From NCBI GenBank assembly GCA_015059875.1, contig SUZQ01000014.1, positions 1 through 42,096 on the forward strand: a DNA stretch of 42,096 nucleotides. The letters run 5' to 3'. Positions 21,716 through 31,527 of the stretch are shown one piece after another; position 1 is the stretch's first letter, and every line of letters starts with the position of its first letter. Source of the stretch: Rikenellaceae bacterium. GTDB lineage: Bacteria > Bacteroidota > Bacteroidia > Bacteroidales > Rikenellaceae. A model generated the notes under the pieces. The model was given only the letters and a program-made list of their open reading frames with translations, made no database searches and was not told where the DNA came from. The position numbers were made by a program, and so were the translations under genes.

Positions 21716-22180
21716 ATGTCTGCACCCGTAATCACAATATATACAGATGGCTCTGCGCTCGGTAATCCCGGACCTGGTGGCTATGGCGTGGTGCTTATTA
21801 GTGGGCCTCACCGCAAGGAGCTATCTCAAGGTTATCGCCTTACGACAAACAATCGTATGGAGTTGATGGCGGTATGCGTGGCTTTGGAGGCGTTGAAGTT
21901 CGAGGGTTCGGAGGTTACAATCTACTCCGACTCGAAATATGTAGTCGATGCTGTGACGCAAGGATGGGTGTTTGGATGGGAGAAGAAGCGATTTTCGGGG
22001 AAGAAAAACCCCGACCTTTGGATTCGTTTCTTGCGCATCTATCGTCGCCATCGCGTTCGCTTTGTTTGGGTTAAGGGACACGCTGATACGGTCGAGAATA
22101 ACCGCTGCGACCAACTTGCAGTAGCCGCTGCAAACAGCTCTACTCTACTCGAAGATACGGGATATCAGGGGGAGAATTGA
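21716..22180 (+). CDS. rnhA: Ribonuclease HI
   Basis: This 154-residue protein is a typical bacterial RNase HI. It has the catalytic carboxylates in YTDGSALGNPG (Asp10 region), NNRMELMAV (Glu48 region), YSDSKYV (Asp70 region) and the late WVKGHADTVENNRCDQLA (His124 and Asp134 region). The basic protrusion GWEKKRFSGKKNP is retained. It degrades the RNA strand of RNA-DNA hybrids. It starts on the base after the HAD gene stop. Its own TGA stop (22178-22180) lies within the first ATTGAGA heptamer of an array, as for trpS. Confidence 0.95.
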   Translation: MSAPVITIYTDGSALGNPGPGGYGVVLISGPHRKELSQGYRLTTNNRMELMAVCVALEALKFEGSEVTIYSDSKYVVDAVTQGWVFGWEKKRFSGKKNPDLWIRFLRIYRRHRVRFVWVKGHADTVENNRCDQLAVAAANSSTLLEDTGYQGEN

Positions 22181-22257
22181 GAATTGAGAATTGAGAATTT
22201 TGCCATTAGCCATTAGCTTTTTCAATTCTGCATTTTGCATTTTGCATTCTGCATTGG
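22176..22257. repeat. Three successive heptamer arrays (ATTGAGA, GCCATTA, GCATTTT)
   Basis: Three ATTGAGA units (22176-22196) overlap the rnhA stop. Two GCCATTA units (22202-22215) and four units of the type GCATTTT/GCATTCT (22230-22257) follow. Confidence 0.85.
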
Positions 22258-22406
22258 CGCACCCCTAATGCCCATAACGCCTATAACGCCTCTAAAATCG
22301 CCCGTGCCGTGACAAGGGTAGGAGTTCACAAAACCAAAAACCTCCCGCGCGCCCTATTACCCCTATAATCCCTATTACCCTTATTGCCTCTATAAACATC
22401 TGCGCC
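22258..22406. other. Gene-free stretch with degenerate 9-bp repeats
   Basis: No gene is supported here. Two blocks of 9-bp units of the types CATAACGCC/TATAACGCC (22265-22295) and CCCTATTAC/CCCTATAAT (22350-22390) flank a short unique stretch. They resemble the nonamer and decamer arrays at 35342-35440 and 16847-16983 in style but not in sequence. Confidence 0.5.
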
Positions 22407-22596
22407 AATTTCTCGTCAGAAGTCGTGAGATGCGGTGCATAGCAAAAGAAAGACCTTCCAACTAAAACCGAAAACGCATTTTAAGGAGGTAGTTACCCAC
22501 ACACGATAATTTCTCGTCAGAAGTCGTGAGATGTGGTGCATCACAAAAGAAAGACCTTCCAATTATAAACCGAAAACGCATTTTAAGGAGGTAGTT
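22407..22596. repeat. Two copies of an 88-bp direct repeat
   Basis: Units at 22407-22494 and 22508-22596 (period 101 bp) are about 93 percent identical. Each contains TCTCGTCAGAAGTCGTGAGA, a small hairpin ATGC(GGT)GCAT, AAAGAAAGACCTTCC, CCGAAAACGCATTTT and the motif AAGGAGGTAGTT, a perfect anti-Shine-Dalgarno complement that is unusual in Bacteroidota. Neither copy has a convincing open frame. An inverse of AAAACGCATTT recurs at 22687-22697 in the end of mutB. Confidence 0.8.
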
Positions 22597-22611
22597 GCAA
22601 CGCTATCAAAG

Positions 22612-22658
22612 AAAAATGAGATGGGCGCATACACAAGGTATGTAACCATCTCATTTTT
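22612..22658. terminator. mutAB terminator
   Basis: A 13-bp perfect stem (AAAAATGAGATGG at 22612-22624, complement at 22646-22658) contains a small inner hairpin CATAC/GTATG. It ends in a T run on the minus strand, 41 bp beyond the mutB stop. Confidence 0.8.
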
Positions 22659-22698
22659 TGAAGATAAGGAAGCAAATGCCCCTTACAAATGCGTTTTA

Positions 22699-24819
22699 CT
22701 ACTCGGAGAGAATCTCAAGCATCTTAATCGCTGAATCAGGAATCTTAGTACCAGGACCGAAGATTGCTGCTGCACCATCCTTGTAGAGCTGATCGTAATC
22801 CTGTGCAGGGATAACGCCACCCACTACTACGATGATATCCTCACGACCAAGCTTACCAAGCTCCTCGATAATCTGAGGAACGAGGGTAAGGTGACCTGCT
22901 GCAAGCGACGATACACCTACGATGTGAACATCGTTCTCTACAGCCTGCTTTGCAGCCTCAGCTGGAGTCTGGAAGAGAGGTCCCATATCCACATCGAAGC
23001 CGATATCAGCATAACCTGTTGCAACAACCTTAGCACCACGGTCGTGACCATCCTGACCGAGCTTTGCAATCATAATACGAGGCTGACGGCCCTCCTTCTT
23101 TGCGAAGTCAGCACACATAGCCTTTGCCTTCTCGAAATTATCATCCTTCTTCATAGCCGAACTATAAACTCCCGAAATTGAACGAATAACTGCCGAATAA
23201 CGACCTACCTCAACCTCGCAAGCGTACGAGATTTCACCGAGTGTAGCGCGAACCTTTGCAGCCTCAACTGCGAGCTCAAGAAGGTTGCCCTTACCTGTCT
23301 TCACGCACTCTGTAATTGCTGCCAAAGCCTTATCTACAGCTGCCTGATCGCGGTTAGCCTTCAACTCGTTAAGACGCTTGATCTGACTCTCGCGAACTGC
23401 GGTGTTATCCACTGCGAGGATATCGATTGGAGCCTCCTTGGCAAGGCGGTACTCGTTCAAACCGATAATCTTCTGCTCACCCGAGTCGATACGAGCCTGA
23501 GTACGAGCTGCAGCCTCCTCAATACGCATCTTTGGAATACCTGTCTCGATAGCCTTAGCCATACCGCCAAGCTTCTCAACCTCCTCGATCAAAGCCCAAG
23601 CCTTGTGAGCGATCTCATTGGTGAGGCTCTCCACATAGTACGAACCTGCCCAAGGGTCTACTGTACGGCAAACATTGGTCTCCTCCTGGATATAAATCTG
23701 GGTGTTACGAGCAATACGAGCCGAGAAGTCAGTTGGAAGTGCAATAGCCTCGTCAAGAGCGTTGGTGTGGAGTGACTGGGTATGACCGAGTGCTGCACCC
23801 ATAGCCTCGATAGCTGTACGGCCAACATTGTTGAATGGATCCTGCTCTGTAAGCGACCATCCCGAAGTCTGCGAGTGGGTACGCAATGCAAGTGACTTAG
23901 GGTTCTTAGGATCGAACTGCTTAACAATCTTTGCCCACAACATACGAGCTGCACGCATCTTGGCAATCTCCATAAAGTGATTCATACCGATAGCCCAGAA
24001 GAACGACAAGCGTGGAGCGAAAGCGTCAATCGACATACCAGCATTGATACCTGCGCGCAAGTACTCCAAACCGTCAGCCAAAGTGTAAGCCAACTCGATA
24101 TCAGCGGTAGCACCTGCCTCCTGCATGTGGTAACCTGAAATAGAGATAGAGTTGAACTTAGGCATATTCTTCGAAGTGTACTCGAAGATGTCAGCGATAA
24201 TCTTCATCGAGAACTTTGGAGGATAGATATAGGTGTTACGCACCATAAACTCCTTCAAGATATCGTTCTGGATAGTACCAGCCAACTGATCGAGTGTGCA
24301 ACCCTGCTCCAAACCTGTAACGATGTAGAATGCGAGAACAGGAAGTACAGCACCGTTCATAGTCATCGACACCGACATCTTGTCGAGTGGAATACCATTG
24401 AACAACACCTTCATATCCTCAACCGAGCAGATAGATACACCTGCCTTGCCAACATCGCCCACTACACGAGGGTGGTCAGCATCGTAACCACGGTGTGTTG
24501 CAAGGTCGAATGCAACCGAAAGTCCCTTCTGACCTGCTGCGAGGTTACGACGATAGAATGCGTTAGACTCCTCGGCAGTAGAGAAACCTGCATACTGACG
24601 GATAGTCCAAGGACGCATTACATACATAGTAGAGTAAGGACCACGCAAGAATGGTGCAAGACCTGCTGCATAGTTCAAGTGCTCCATACCCTCCAAATCT
24701 GCCGCAGTATAGTTATCCTTTACAGGTATCTGCTCGGCAGTCAACCAAGGCTCCTTTGCCTCAGCGTTGCAAGCAGCTGCGCCGCCTGCATATTTCAAAT
24801 CTGCAAATTTTGCTCTCAT
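22699..24819 (-). CDS. mutB: Methylmalonyl-CoA mutase, large (catalytic) subunit
   Basis: This 706-residue protein has the TIM-barrel substrate domain ([18 protein letters not shown] near residue 69, [13 protein letters not shown] near 104, [16 protein letters not shown] near 324). A complete C-terminal cobalamin domain carries DGHDRGAKV, with the cobalt-ligating histidine, and [10 protein letters not shown]. With MutA it interconverts succinyl-CoA and (R)-methylmalonyl-CoA, using adenosylcobalamin. In Bacteroidales this step leads to propionate during fermentation. The gene follows mutA by 18 bp and ends before a clear terminator. Confidence 0.97.
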   Translation of the reverse strand: MRAKFADLKYAGGAAACNAEAKEPWLTAEQIPVKDNYTAADLEGMEHLNYAAGLAPFLRGPYSTMYVMRPWTIRQYAGFSTAEESNAFYRRNLAAGQKGLSVAFDLATHRGYDADHPRVVGDVGKAGVSICSVEDMKVLFNGIPLDKMSVSMTMNGAVLPVLAFYIVTGLEQGCTLDQLAGTIQNDILKEFMVRNTYIYPPKFSMKIIADIFEYTSKNMPKFNSISISGYHMQEAGATADIELAYTLADGLEYLRAGINAGMSIDAFAPRLSFFWAIGMNHFMEIAKMRAARMLWAKIVKQFDPKNPKSLALRTHSQTSGWSLTEQDPFNNVGRTAIEAMGAALGHTQSLHTNALDEAIALPTDFSARIARNTQIYIQEETNVCRTVDPWAGSYYVESLTNEIAHKAWALIEEVEKLGGMAKAIETGIPKMRIEEAAARTQARIDSGEQKIIGLNEYRLAKEAPIDILAVDNTAVRESQIKRLNELKANRDQAAVDKALAAITECVKTGKGNLLELAVEAAKVRATLGEISYACEVEVGRYSAVIRSISGVYSSAMKKDDNFEKAKAMCADFAKKEGRQPRIMIAKLGQDGHDRGAKVVATGYADIGFDVDMGPLFQTPAEAAKQAVENDVHIVGVSSLAAGHLTLVPQIIEELGKLGREDIIVVVGGVIPAQDYDQLYKDGAAAIFGPGTKIPDSAIKMLEILSE

Positions 24820-24837
24820 AATTTCTCCTCCTACTCG

Positions 24838-26673
24838 TTAGATACCCATCTGTGCCAAGTAGCCCTTCAAAGTCTCAAGGACATTGCTCTTGACGCTGAT
24901 AAAGTTGTTAATACCCTTCGACTGCAACTCCTCGGTGCAAGCAGGTGCGCCGGCAACTACAAGGATAGCCTTGCCACCGAGCAACTCCTGAACCTTTGGA
25001 GCAACCTCTGCGTAGTCATCGTCCGAAGCACAAACGACTACGATATCAGCCTTCGATGCGAGTGCTGCCTCAACGCCCTCCTCAACCGACTTGAAGAAGT
25101 TGTTGTCGATTACGCGAATACCTGCACAAGCGAAGAAATTACAAGAGAACTGCGCGCGTGCGCGAGCCATTGCGAGGTTACCGCAAGTGAGCATAAATGC
25201 CTTTGGCTCCTTACCGCTACGATCTACGCCCAAACGCATAGACTCGAATGCCATAGCTCCACGATATGGGGTGATTACATTCTCGTTCTCAACGCGAGTT
25301 ACAGCCTCAGCAGCGATTGCTGCGTCTGCCACCTCGTTGAAGTTAGGATACTGGTTTGCACCGAGCAAAATCTGACGGCGAGTAGCAACAGCCTTATCCT
25401 TTGCAGCAGCCGAAGCCTTCACGCGCTCAACGATAAAGCCAGCCTTGAGAGCCTCCTCATAGCCACCCTTCTCCTCAACTTCGAGGAAGAGTTTCCATGC
25501 CTCGTTAGCGATGCAGTTTGTCAAGTTCTCAATATAGTACGAACCTCCTGCTGGATCGATTACCTGATCGAAGTGCGACTCGTGCTTCAAGAGGAGCGAC
25601 TCGTTACGAGCGATACGATACGAGAACTCCGAAGGCTCTGCGTACGAGTGATCGAACGGAAGAACCTCCAACGAGTGAACGCCTGCGATAGCAGCCGACA
25701 TAGCCTCGGTAGTACCACGCAACATATTAACATAAGGGTCGTATGCGGTCTGGTTCCAAGCCGAAGTGCGAGCGTGAGCATACAACTTGCAAGAGCAGTT
25801 GCAAGCAGGCTCATACTTCTTAACGATGTTTGCCCACAAAAGACGAGCAGCGCGGAGCTTAGCCATCTCCATAAAGTAGTTCGAAGTAACGGCAAACGAG
25901 AAGCGAATCTTGCGAGCCACCTCATCGATTGTACAACCCTCCTCCATCAACCATACGAGGTAGTCGTGAGCTGCAGCCAACGAGAATGCCAACTCCTCAA
26001 CGATGGTCGAACCACCATCCGAGAAGTAGTGTCCCGATACGGTAATTACGCGAACTCTCTTATACTCCTGAGTAGCCTTAACAAGCGAAACCAAAGCCTC
26101 GCAGTCGCAGCAAGCACCATTAACGGTCATACCCTTTACGAGTGGATCGAGAGCGATGTTAAGACGAAGGTCAGCCTTAGCTACACCCTCCTTCTCAGCC
26201 TTAGCAATAATCAACTCACCAGCCTTTGCAGCGTACTTGCCACAAACAGTTACATCCACAGCAGGAAGTACAACACCAGCCAAGAGAACATCGATGCTCT
26301 CTGCGGTTGGCTCAACCTCAGCCTCGCAGAAGCAGAAACCGAGCGAATCAACACCAGAGTTGAGCATTGCAAGAGCAGTAGCGTTAGCCTCCTTAGGGCA
26401 AGCTACTTTGATAGTTTGGTGAGTAAGCCAAGAGTTATCTGTGCTTACGCCACGCAAATAAGGGAACTCACCGGCACCTGTGCCAAGTGTCTCAAGACCC
26501 TCAAGGTTCTCGGCGCGGTAGTATGGGCGAAGGTTGAAACCCTCAGTTGTACGCCATACCAACTTACGCTCGTAGTCGGCACCTTTGAGGTCGGCAGTTA
26601 TCGCAGCCTCCCACGCCTCGGTCGAAACCGGTGGGAACTCAGCAAATAACTTTTCACGATTGTTTGTTGCCAT
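24838..26673 (-). CDS. mutA: Methylmalonyl-CoA mutase, small (non-catalytic) subunit
   Basis: This 611-residue protein is homologous to MutB over its length but belongs to the small-subunit type. Its C-terminal cobalamin-like domain lacks the DxHxxG motif (the corresponding region reads MARARAQFSCNFFACAG), so it cannot ligate cobalt. It pairs with MutB as the stabilising half of the heterodimer. It is the promoter-proximal gene of a two-gene operon, with a promoter at 26748-26781. No cobalamin riboswitch is seen in the short leader, unlike many B12-related genes. Confidence 0.95.
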   Translation of the reverse strand: MATNNREKLFAEFPPVSTEAWEAAITADLKGADYERKLVWRTTEGFNLRPYYRAENLEGLETLGTGAGEFPYLRGVSTDNSWLTHQTIKVACPKEANATALAMLNSGVDSLGFCFCEAEVEPTAESIDVLLAGVVLPAVDVTVCGKYAAKAGELIIAKAEKEGVAKADLRLNIALDPLVKGMTVNGACCDCEALVSLVKATQEYKRVRVITVSGHYFSDGGSTIVEELAFSLAAAHDYLVWLMEEGCTIDEVARKIRFSFAVTSNYFMEMAKLRAARLLWANIVKKYEPACNCSCKLYAHARTSAWNQTAYDPYVNMLRGTTEAMSAAIAGVHSLEVLPFDHSYAEPSEFSYRIARNESLLLKHESHFDQVIDPAGGSYYIENLTNCIANEAWKLFLEVEEKGGYEEALKAGFIVERVKASAAAKDKAVATRRQILLGANQYPNFNEVADAAIAAEAVTRVENENVITPYRGAMAFESMRLGVDRSGKEPKAFMLTCGNLAMARARAQFSCNFFACAGIRVIDNNFFKSVEEGVEAALASKADIVVVCASDDDYAEVAPKVQELLGGKAILVVAGAPACTEELQSKGINNFISVKSNVLETLKGYLAQMGI

Positions 26674-26747
26674 AATTTTTTAGTTTAGTTTAGGGTAAAA
26701 AATATAATTTTTTATAATTGAAATCTCATATTCATTCTAAAATCGTG

Positions 26748-26781
26748 TAAAGATAGTAATTATTTTCGACATTACTACAAA
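26748..26781 (-). promoter_or_regulatory. mutAB promoter
   Basis: The minus strand reads TTTG (26778-26781), 22 bp, then TATCTTTA (26748-26755), which differs from TAnnTTTG only at the last base. It lies 74 bp before the mutA start. Confidence 0.55.
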
Positions 26782-26797
26782 ATCAACACGAAAAAAA

Positions 26798-26828
26798 TTG
26801 GGCGATTGCTATTTTCGCAACCGCCCAA
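26798..26828 (-). terminator. Terminator of the DUF6259-like gene
   Basis: A 7-bp stem TTGGGCG/CGCCCAA (26798-26804, 26822-26828), extended by TTGC/GCAA across one mismatch, lies 19 bp beyond the stop. Seven T follow on the minus strand. Confidence 0.75.
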
Positions 26829-26847
26829 CACCCTTTTCCTTAAAAAA

Positions 26848-28962
26848 CTACTCCTTCTCGAATACAAGTACCGCCACATCGTACTGTCCGAGTGCTACCG
26901 ACTTGCCACCCTCTGCAACCTTTGCATTGCCGAGCGTTGAAGCCTCTACAAAGCGATAACCAGGCACTTTTATCGAGGTTGTCAGTACGCCCTTATCGAA
27001 CTCGTTGGTTGCCACTACCGCAACTCTCTTCGCACCAAAGAAGCCCTTTGCCTGCACCTTCGCATTCGAGTTCTCGAAGCCGAGCACATCGCGGAAAGTA
27101 CCAAGCATCAAACAGTCTGTATACTTATTGCGAATTGCGTTCACCTTTGCCAAATATGCCTGATATTTAGGAGTTTCGTCAATCAGACTACGGCAGCGAT
27201 ATATCTCGATATCGTTACACAAGCCCTTCAACAAAGTCAAGTTCACACGACGCTCGATATCGGTATCATCGCGAATATTTCTATCCGAGAAGATAATCTC
27301 AGGGAAGGTGTAGCGGAACAACTCCGAGAAGTTCTCCTTGCCGTGTCTGATACCCGTAATGTGTACGAAGTCCACCCACTGCGCAGTATAGTCCGCCAAC
27401 TGCTCTGTTCCATAACCAAAGTCTGGCTCATACTTCTTCTCGAGATAATCGCGCAGATATTTCAGAGTTTGTCCCTTGTCGTAAATCAAGCGATTGTTAG
27501 GCACAGCATATCCGAGTTTTGTCGACCACGGCAACTTCTGCTGGAAGCCAATTCCGAGTTGGTCGTAGAACACGGCATTTGCGCCGTTGCGATGTGCGCG
27601 GTCCGCCATCTCTACCAACATATCGCGCCACACCTGATGACGAGTATCAGCCATCACAAATGTTACTGCCTGATACTCTGCCAACCACGAGCCTAAGCCG
27701 GAGAAGCGATACTGGTCGGCAATCTCCGTACCCGAAGGGCCCTTGTAGCTAATGCGCTTACCCTCGCCACTCTTATAGAACTCACTCTCGGTGTCGATAA
27801 GCTGACCATTGTAGTACATAATCAACTTCTGACCACTCTTCTTGAACTTTGCAATAGCCTTGCGCCATCCCTCGTCGCCGCCTTGTGTATCATCAGGGGT
27901 GTAGGCAGGATTTCCTCTATCCATACCCTCTTTCCACCAACCAAAGGCGAACACTGCATCAGCGTCTACGCTCTCGCCAGCCTTCTGCATACGACCATAG
28001 AGGTCAGAGTACTTAAATAGGTAGTTACCGTACTGATGCTTGAAGATAACTCGCTGCCAAGACTTCATCTCACGAATCCACTGCGGAGCCTCGTGATAAT
28101 CCCACCACGATGCACGCACCCACTTGCCATACTTATCGGCAGCCTTATGCCAAGTACCTGTATATGGCGAAATGATGTTACTATCATTCTGCCACTTCTC
28201 GCCCTTAAAGCACTGAGGGTACTTAAACAAACCGAACTCCAACTCGGTAAACTTTTTATCCTTATCAGCATAGAGTCGCAAACCGTGCCAAGTATCCTGA
28301 ATCAGGGCATCGTGGCTACCCACATACAAACCCTGCTTCTCGCCAGCGAGGATATAGCAGTTCATCGACGCAGTTGCTCCATAGCGGCAATCTAACTGAC
28401 GAAATATCTGTGCAGGAGTACGATACGGGATTTTATTACCCTTTGCCATAATAATTTGGCGAGGATTTTCGTAGATGCAGCCTCCCGAACGCGATGTAAT
28501 CAGTTTGTGGTCGGCAGGAAGATTCACTTTGCGCACCAATGGATACTGCAATTCGCGTACAACGCTATTTTCAATATCATTTTCGACCTTCGATGCGAAG
28601 CGCACATTCTCGCCTTCGAGCGAAATCGTCAGCTGCAACTTGATAGGCTCGCATTTGCCTCGTACAACGAGTTTATCGTAGTTAAGCACGATACGCTTGC
28701 CATCGCACTCCACCTGTGGTTTGCTATCGCCTCCGACAATCTCAATCTCCTGCTCAGCTTTGGTGTCGTAGTACATACGCCACAAATAACCACCCGAAGC
28801 GTAATTGTGTCCCGTAGTGAGATTCTTAAGCGTTACGAGTTCTCCTCTCTTACTAATAGCAACCTCCACCTTATCGTTCTTCAATACAAAATCTTTGGCA
28901 TTCGCAGAGTAGCAAAGTAGACTACACAAAAGCAGCAATGCCAGCGTTTTCATCTTTTTCAT
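26848..28962 (-). CDS. Secreted DUF6259-like protein, putative glycoside hydrolase
   Basis: This 704-residue protein has an N-terminal signal peptide (MKKMKTLALLLLCSLLCYSANA) and is exported. Residues about 25-250 look like a beta-sandwich (KNDKVEVAISKRGELVTLKN). The middle (about 290-580) looks like a TIM barrel, with WWDYHEAPQW, FAFGWWKEGMDRGNP, MYYNGQLID and NAVFYDQLGIGF. The C-terminal part is again beta-rich. This layout fits the DUF6259 family of Bacteroidales, which resembles glycoside hydrolases; Asp in FYDQLG is a candidate catalytic residue by analogy only. The substrate is unknown, and no SusC/SusD pair is nearby. It is monocistronic, with its own promoter and terminator. Confidence 0.65.
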   Translation of the reverse strand: MKKMKTLALLLLCSLLCYSANAKDFVLKNDKVEVAISKRGELVTLKNLTTGHNYASGGYLWRMYYDTKAEQEIEIVGGDSKPQVECDGKRIVLNYDKLVVRGKCEPIKLQLTISLEGENVRFASKVENDIENSVVRELQYPLVRKVNLPADHKLITSRSGGCIYENPRQIIMAKGNKIPYRTPAQIFRQLDCRYGATASMNCYILAGEKQGLYVGSHDALIQDTWHGLRLYADKDKKFTELEFGLFKYPQCFKGEKWQNDSNIISPYTGTWHKAADKYGKWVRASWWDYHEAPQWIREMKSWQRVIFKHQYGNYLFKYSDLYGRMQKAGESVDADAVFAFGWWKEGMDRGNPAYTPDDTQGGDEGWRKAIAKFKKSGQKLIMYYNGQLIDTESEFYKSGEGKRISYKGPSGTEIADQYRFSGLGSWLAEYQAVTFVMADTRHQVWRDMLVEMADRAHRNGANAVFYDQLGIGFQQKLPWSTKLGYAVPNNRLIYDKGQTLKYLRDYLEKKYEPDFGYGTEQLADYTAQWVDFVHITGIRHGKENFSELFRYTFPEIIFSDRNIRDDTDIERRVNLTLLKGLCNDIEIYRCRSLIDETPKYQAYLAKVNAIRNKYTDCLMLGTFRDVLGFENSNAKVQAKGFFGAKRVAVVATNEFDKGVLTTSIKVPGYRFVEASTLGNAKVAEGGKSVALGQYDVAVLVFEKE

Positions 28963-28999
28963 TCTATTTTATGTATTATTGGTTGTATCTATTCTGTTG

Positions 29000-29031
29000 C
29001 AAATATAGTAATTATAAATCAATAAAACAAA
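29000..29031 (-). promoter_or_regulatory. Promoter of the DUF6259-like gene
   Basis: The minus strand reads TTTG (29028-29031), 20 bp, then TATATTTG (29000-29007), a full match to the Bacteroidota consensus, 37 bp before the ATG. Confidence 0.75.
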
Positions 29032-29166
29032 CCACAGCAGACCATAGTTGCAAAATATTTCATTTATCGTTTTTCGATAATTCAAAGATGACGATCTAAA
29101 CAATCTGCGTGACGCCTTTATCGTTTTTCGACAAACTTATTTACTTTTTGACTCCAAAAGTGCAAA

Positions 29167-29214
29167 GTTTTCCGTTTTCTACTTTCCGTTTTTCCAATTT
29201 TTTCTCTACCTTTG
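29167..29214 (+). promoter_or_regulatory. glnN promoter with upstream heptamer array
   Basis: Four degenerate units of the type GTTTTCC (29167-29195) end 11 bp before an exact -7 box TACCTTTG (29207-29214). The array covers the -33 region. The glnN ATG is 25 bp downstream. Confidence 0.65.
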
Positions 29215-29239
29215 CGACATACAAGCAAAACAGAAAATT

Positions 29240-31414
29240 ATGTCGTTACTACGATTCAAAATGTTGGAGAAGGCGCTCGACCACAAACCTGTTGAGGTGA
29301 AAGCTCCTTCACAAAATCCGTCAGATTACTTTGGAGAGATGGTATTTGGTCGCCAGCAGATGCGCAAATATCTCAACAAGCAGATTTACGAATCTCTACT
29401 CGACACCATCGAGAACAACACACCACTCTCGGCAGATATTGCCGATGCTGTAGCTGCGGGTATGCGTCAGTGGGCACTTGAAAATGGAGCAGACCACTAC
29501 TGCCACTGGTTTCAGCCGCTGACGGGCGGTACAGCCGAGAAGCACGACTCGTTCGCCGAACCAGATGGAACGGGCGGTATGCTTGAAGAGTTTTCGGGCA
29601 AGGTTCTTGTTCAGCAAGAGCCTGACGCTTCTTCATTTCCAAGTGGCGGCATCCGCAACACCTTCGAGGCGCGAGGATACTCGGCATGGGATCCTACATC
29701 TCCCGCATTTATCGTAGATACAACGCTCTGCATCCCTACTGTATTTATATCGTACACGGGCGAGGCGCTCGACTACAAAACGCCACTCTTGCGCTCAATC
29801 ACAGCGGTATCGAATGCTGCAACAGAGGTGTGTCGCTATTTCGATCGCAATGTTGAGCGAGTAAAGGTGTTCCTTGGATGGGAGCAGGAGTACTTCCTGG
29901 TAGACGACGCATTATGGTCAGCTCGTCCCGACCTTGTGCAGACAGGTCGCACACTTATGGGACACGAATCGGCAAAGAATCAGCAGCTTGACGACCACTA
30001 CTTCGGAGCTATTCCACAGCGCGTACTCGCCTTTATGAAGGATTTGGAGTATGAGTGTCTAAAGCTCGGCATTCCTCTCAAAACACGCCATAACGAGGTT
30101 GCGCCAAACCAATTCGAGTTGGCACCAATATACGAGGAGGCAAACCTTGCAAACGACCATAACCAGCTATTAATGACCGTTATGGGCAAAGTCGCAACTC
30201 GCCACCACTTCCGCGTATTGTTGCACGAAAAGCCTTTCAAGGGCATCAACGGATCGGGCAAGCACAACAACTGGTCACTCGGCACTGATACGGGCGTAAA
30301 CCTCTTAAAGCCAGGTCGCACAGCGTTTGAGAACTTGCAGTTCATCACCTTCCTCGTTAATGTTATTGCTGCGGTACATCGCCACAATGGTCTGCTGAAG
30401 GCTTCGGTGATGAGCGCATCCAACAAACATCGACTTGGAGCAGGCGAGGCCCCTCCGACAATTATATCAACATTCCTCGGAACGCAGGTTTCGACTGTGC
30501 TTGATAAGATTGAGCAGTCGCTCGACGATGAAGATATTCGTTTCGACTCGAAGAATGTATTTCGTATGGGCGGTTTGACGCAGATTCCATCGTTGCTGCT
30601 CGACAATACTGACCGCAACCGTACCTCACCTTTTGCCTTTACGGGAAATCGTTTCGAGTTCCGTGCGGTAGGCTCATCGGACAACTGCGCCGATGCTATG
30701 ATTGTCTTGAATACCGCCGTAGCTGAGGCTCTCACCGACTTCCGCAAATGCGTTGATGCCCGCATTGCAAAGGGCGAAAAGAAGGACAAAGCGATATATG
30801 AGCGTCTGCGCGAGTTGATTCGCGAGTGCAAGGCTATCCGTTTCGACGGCAACGGCTACTCTGACGAATGGCGCGAGGAGGCGGAGCGAAGAGGTCTGGA
30901 CTGCGAAGTTTCAGCACCACTTGTGCTTGATCGCTATCTCGACAAACAGAGTATCGAACTCTTCGAGAGCATGGGCGTTTATAGTGCCAAAGAGCTGGAG
31001 GCGCGCACCGAAATCAAGTGGGAAACCTATGTAAAGAAGATTCAGATTGAGGCTCGCGTATTGGGCGAATTGGCGATGAACCACATCGTTCCTATCGCAT
31101 CGCGCTACGAGGATATTCTATTAGACAAGGTGTGGAAGTTGCGCCAGATAGGTATGCAATCGACCAGCGACGACGAGCTAATTCTCCTCATACAGCGTCG
31201 CACAGCTCTTATTCAGAAGTTGGTTGCCGAGATGATTGAGGCGCGCAAACGGGCAAATGTAATAGAGAACAGACGCGAAAAGGCTATCGCCTACCACGAT
31301 ACTGTTGATATCTATTTCGACAAGATTCGCACCGAGGTTGATAAACTCGAAGAGGTGGTCGATGACCAGATTTGGACTCTACCAAAATACCGAGAAATTC
31401 TATTCGTTAAGTAA
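29240..31414 (+). CDS. glnN: Glutamine synthetase type III
   Basis: This 724-residue protein is the large GSIII form typical of Bacteroides and some cyanobacteria, not the 450-residue GSI. Family segments include FGRQQMRKYL near the N-terminus, HYCHWFQPLTGGTAEKHDSF (about 93-112), the metal-site SFPSGGIRNTFEARGYS and KTRHNEVAPNQFELAPIYEE (about 282-301). SGKHNNWSLGT and RFEFRAVGSS are also present. It makes glutamine from glutamate, ammonia and ATP in the cytosol, the main ammonia-assimilating step in these bacteria. It is monocistronic: a promoter lies at 29207-29214 and a strong terminator at 31439-31478. Confidence 0.97.
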   Translation: MSLLRFKMLEKALDHKPVEVKAPSQNPSDYFGEMVFGRQQMRKYLNKQIYESLLDTIENNTPLSADIADAVAAGMRQWALENGADHYCHWFQPLTGGTAEKHDSFAEPDGTGGMLEEFSGKVLVQQEPDASSFPSGGIRNTFEARGYSAWDPTSPAFIVDTTLCIPTVFISYTGEALDYKTPLLRSITAVSNAATEVCRYFDRNVERVKVFLGWEQEYFLVDDALWSARPDLVQTGRTLMGHESAKNQQLDDHYFGAIPQRVLAFMKDLEYECLKLGIPLKTRHNEVAPNQFELAPIYEEANLANDHNQLLMTVMGKVATRHHFRVLLHEKPFKGINGSGKHNNWSLGTDTGVNLLKPGRTAFENLQFITFLVNVIAAVHRHNGLLKASVMSASNKHRLGAGEAPPTIISTFLGTQVSTVLDKIEQSLDDEDIRFDSKNVFRMGGLTQIPSLLLDNTDRNRTSPFAFTGNRFEFRAVGSSDNCADAMIVLNTAVAEALTDFRKCVDARIAKGEKKDKAIYERLRELIRECKAIRFDGNGYSDEWREEAERRGLDCEVSAPLVLDRYLDKQSIELFESMGVYSAKELEARTEIKWETYVKKIQIEARVLGELAMNHIVPIASRYEDILLDKVWKLRQIGMQSTSDDELILLIQRRTALIQKLVAEMIEARKRANVIENRREKAIAYHDTVDIYFDKIRTEVDKLEEVVDDQIWTLPKYREILFVK

Positions 31415-31438
31415 TCTCGTAAAATAGTAGCAACTATG

Positions 31439-31478
31439 GGGGTTATAGGTTTTTTCCTATAGCCCCTATATTTTTTTT
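31439..31478 (+). terminator. glnN terminator
   Basis: An 11-bp stem GGGGTTATAGG/CCTATAGCCCC (31439-31449, 31456-31466, one G-T pair) is followed by TATA and eight T. Confidence 0.85.
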
Positions 31479-31527
31479 AACATAATAATTTTATTTTCAT
31501 CTTCGTTATAGTGCCGAAATTGGTATA

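Noticed and set aside
22407..22596. Insertion-sequence ends or tRNA genes in the direct repeats
   Set aside because: No cloverleaf, terminal inverted repeats or transposase were found.
22531..22734. 67-residue frame through the second direct repeat
   Set aside because: The first repeat copy has a stop in the same frame, and the frame runs into the 3' end of mutB; not a gene.
24472..26649. 725-residue open frame on the plus strand opposite mutB and mutA
   Set aside because: It lies antisense to two well-supported genes and spans the gap between them; its protein has no recognisable domain. Codon bias of mutAB explains the absence of stops.
26674..26847. Cobalamin riboswitch before mutA
   Set aside because: The interval is only 174 bp, A+T-rich, and shows no B12-box-like sequence.
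29998..30852. 284-residue frame antisense to glnN
   Set aside because: It is fully inside glnN, with low-complexity Ser/Arg-rich protein and no promoter; a shadow of codon use.
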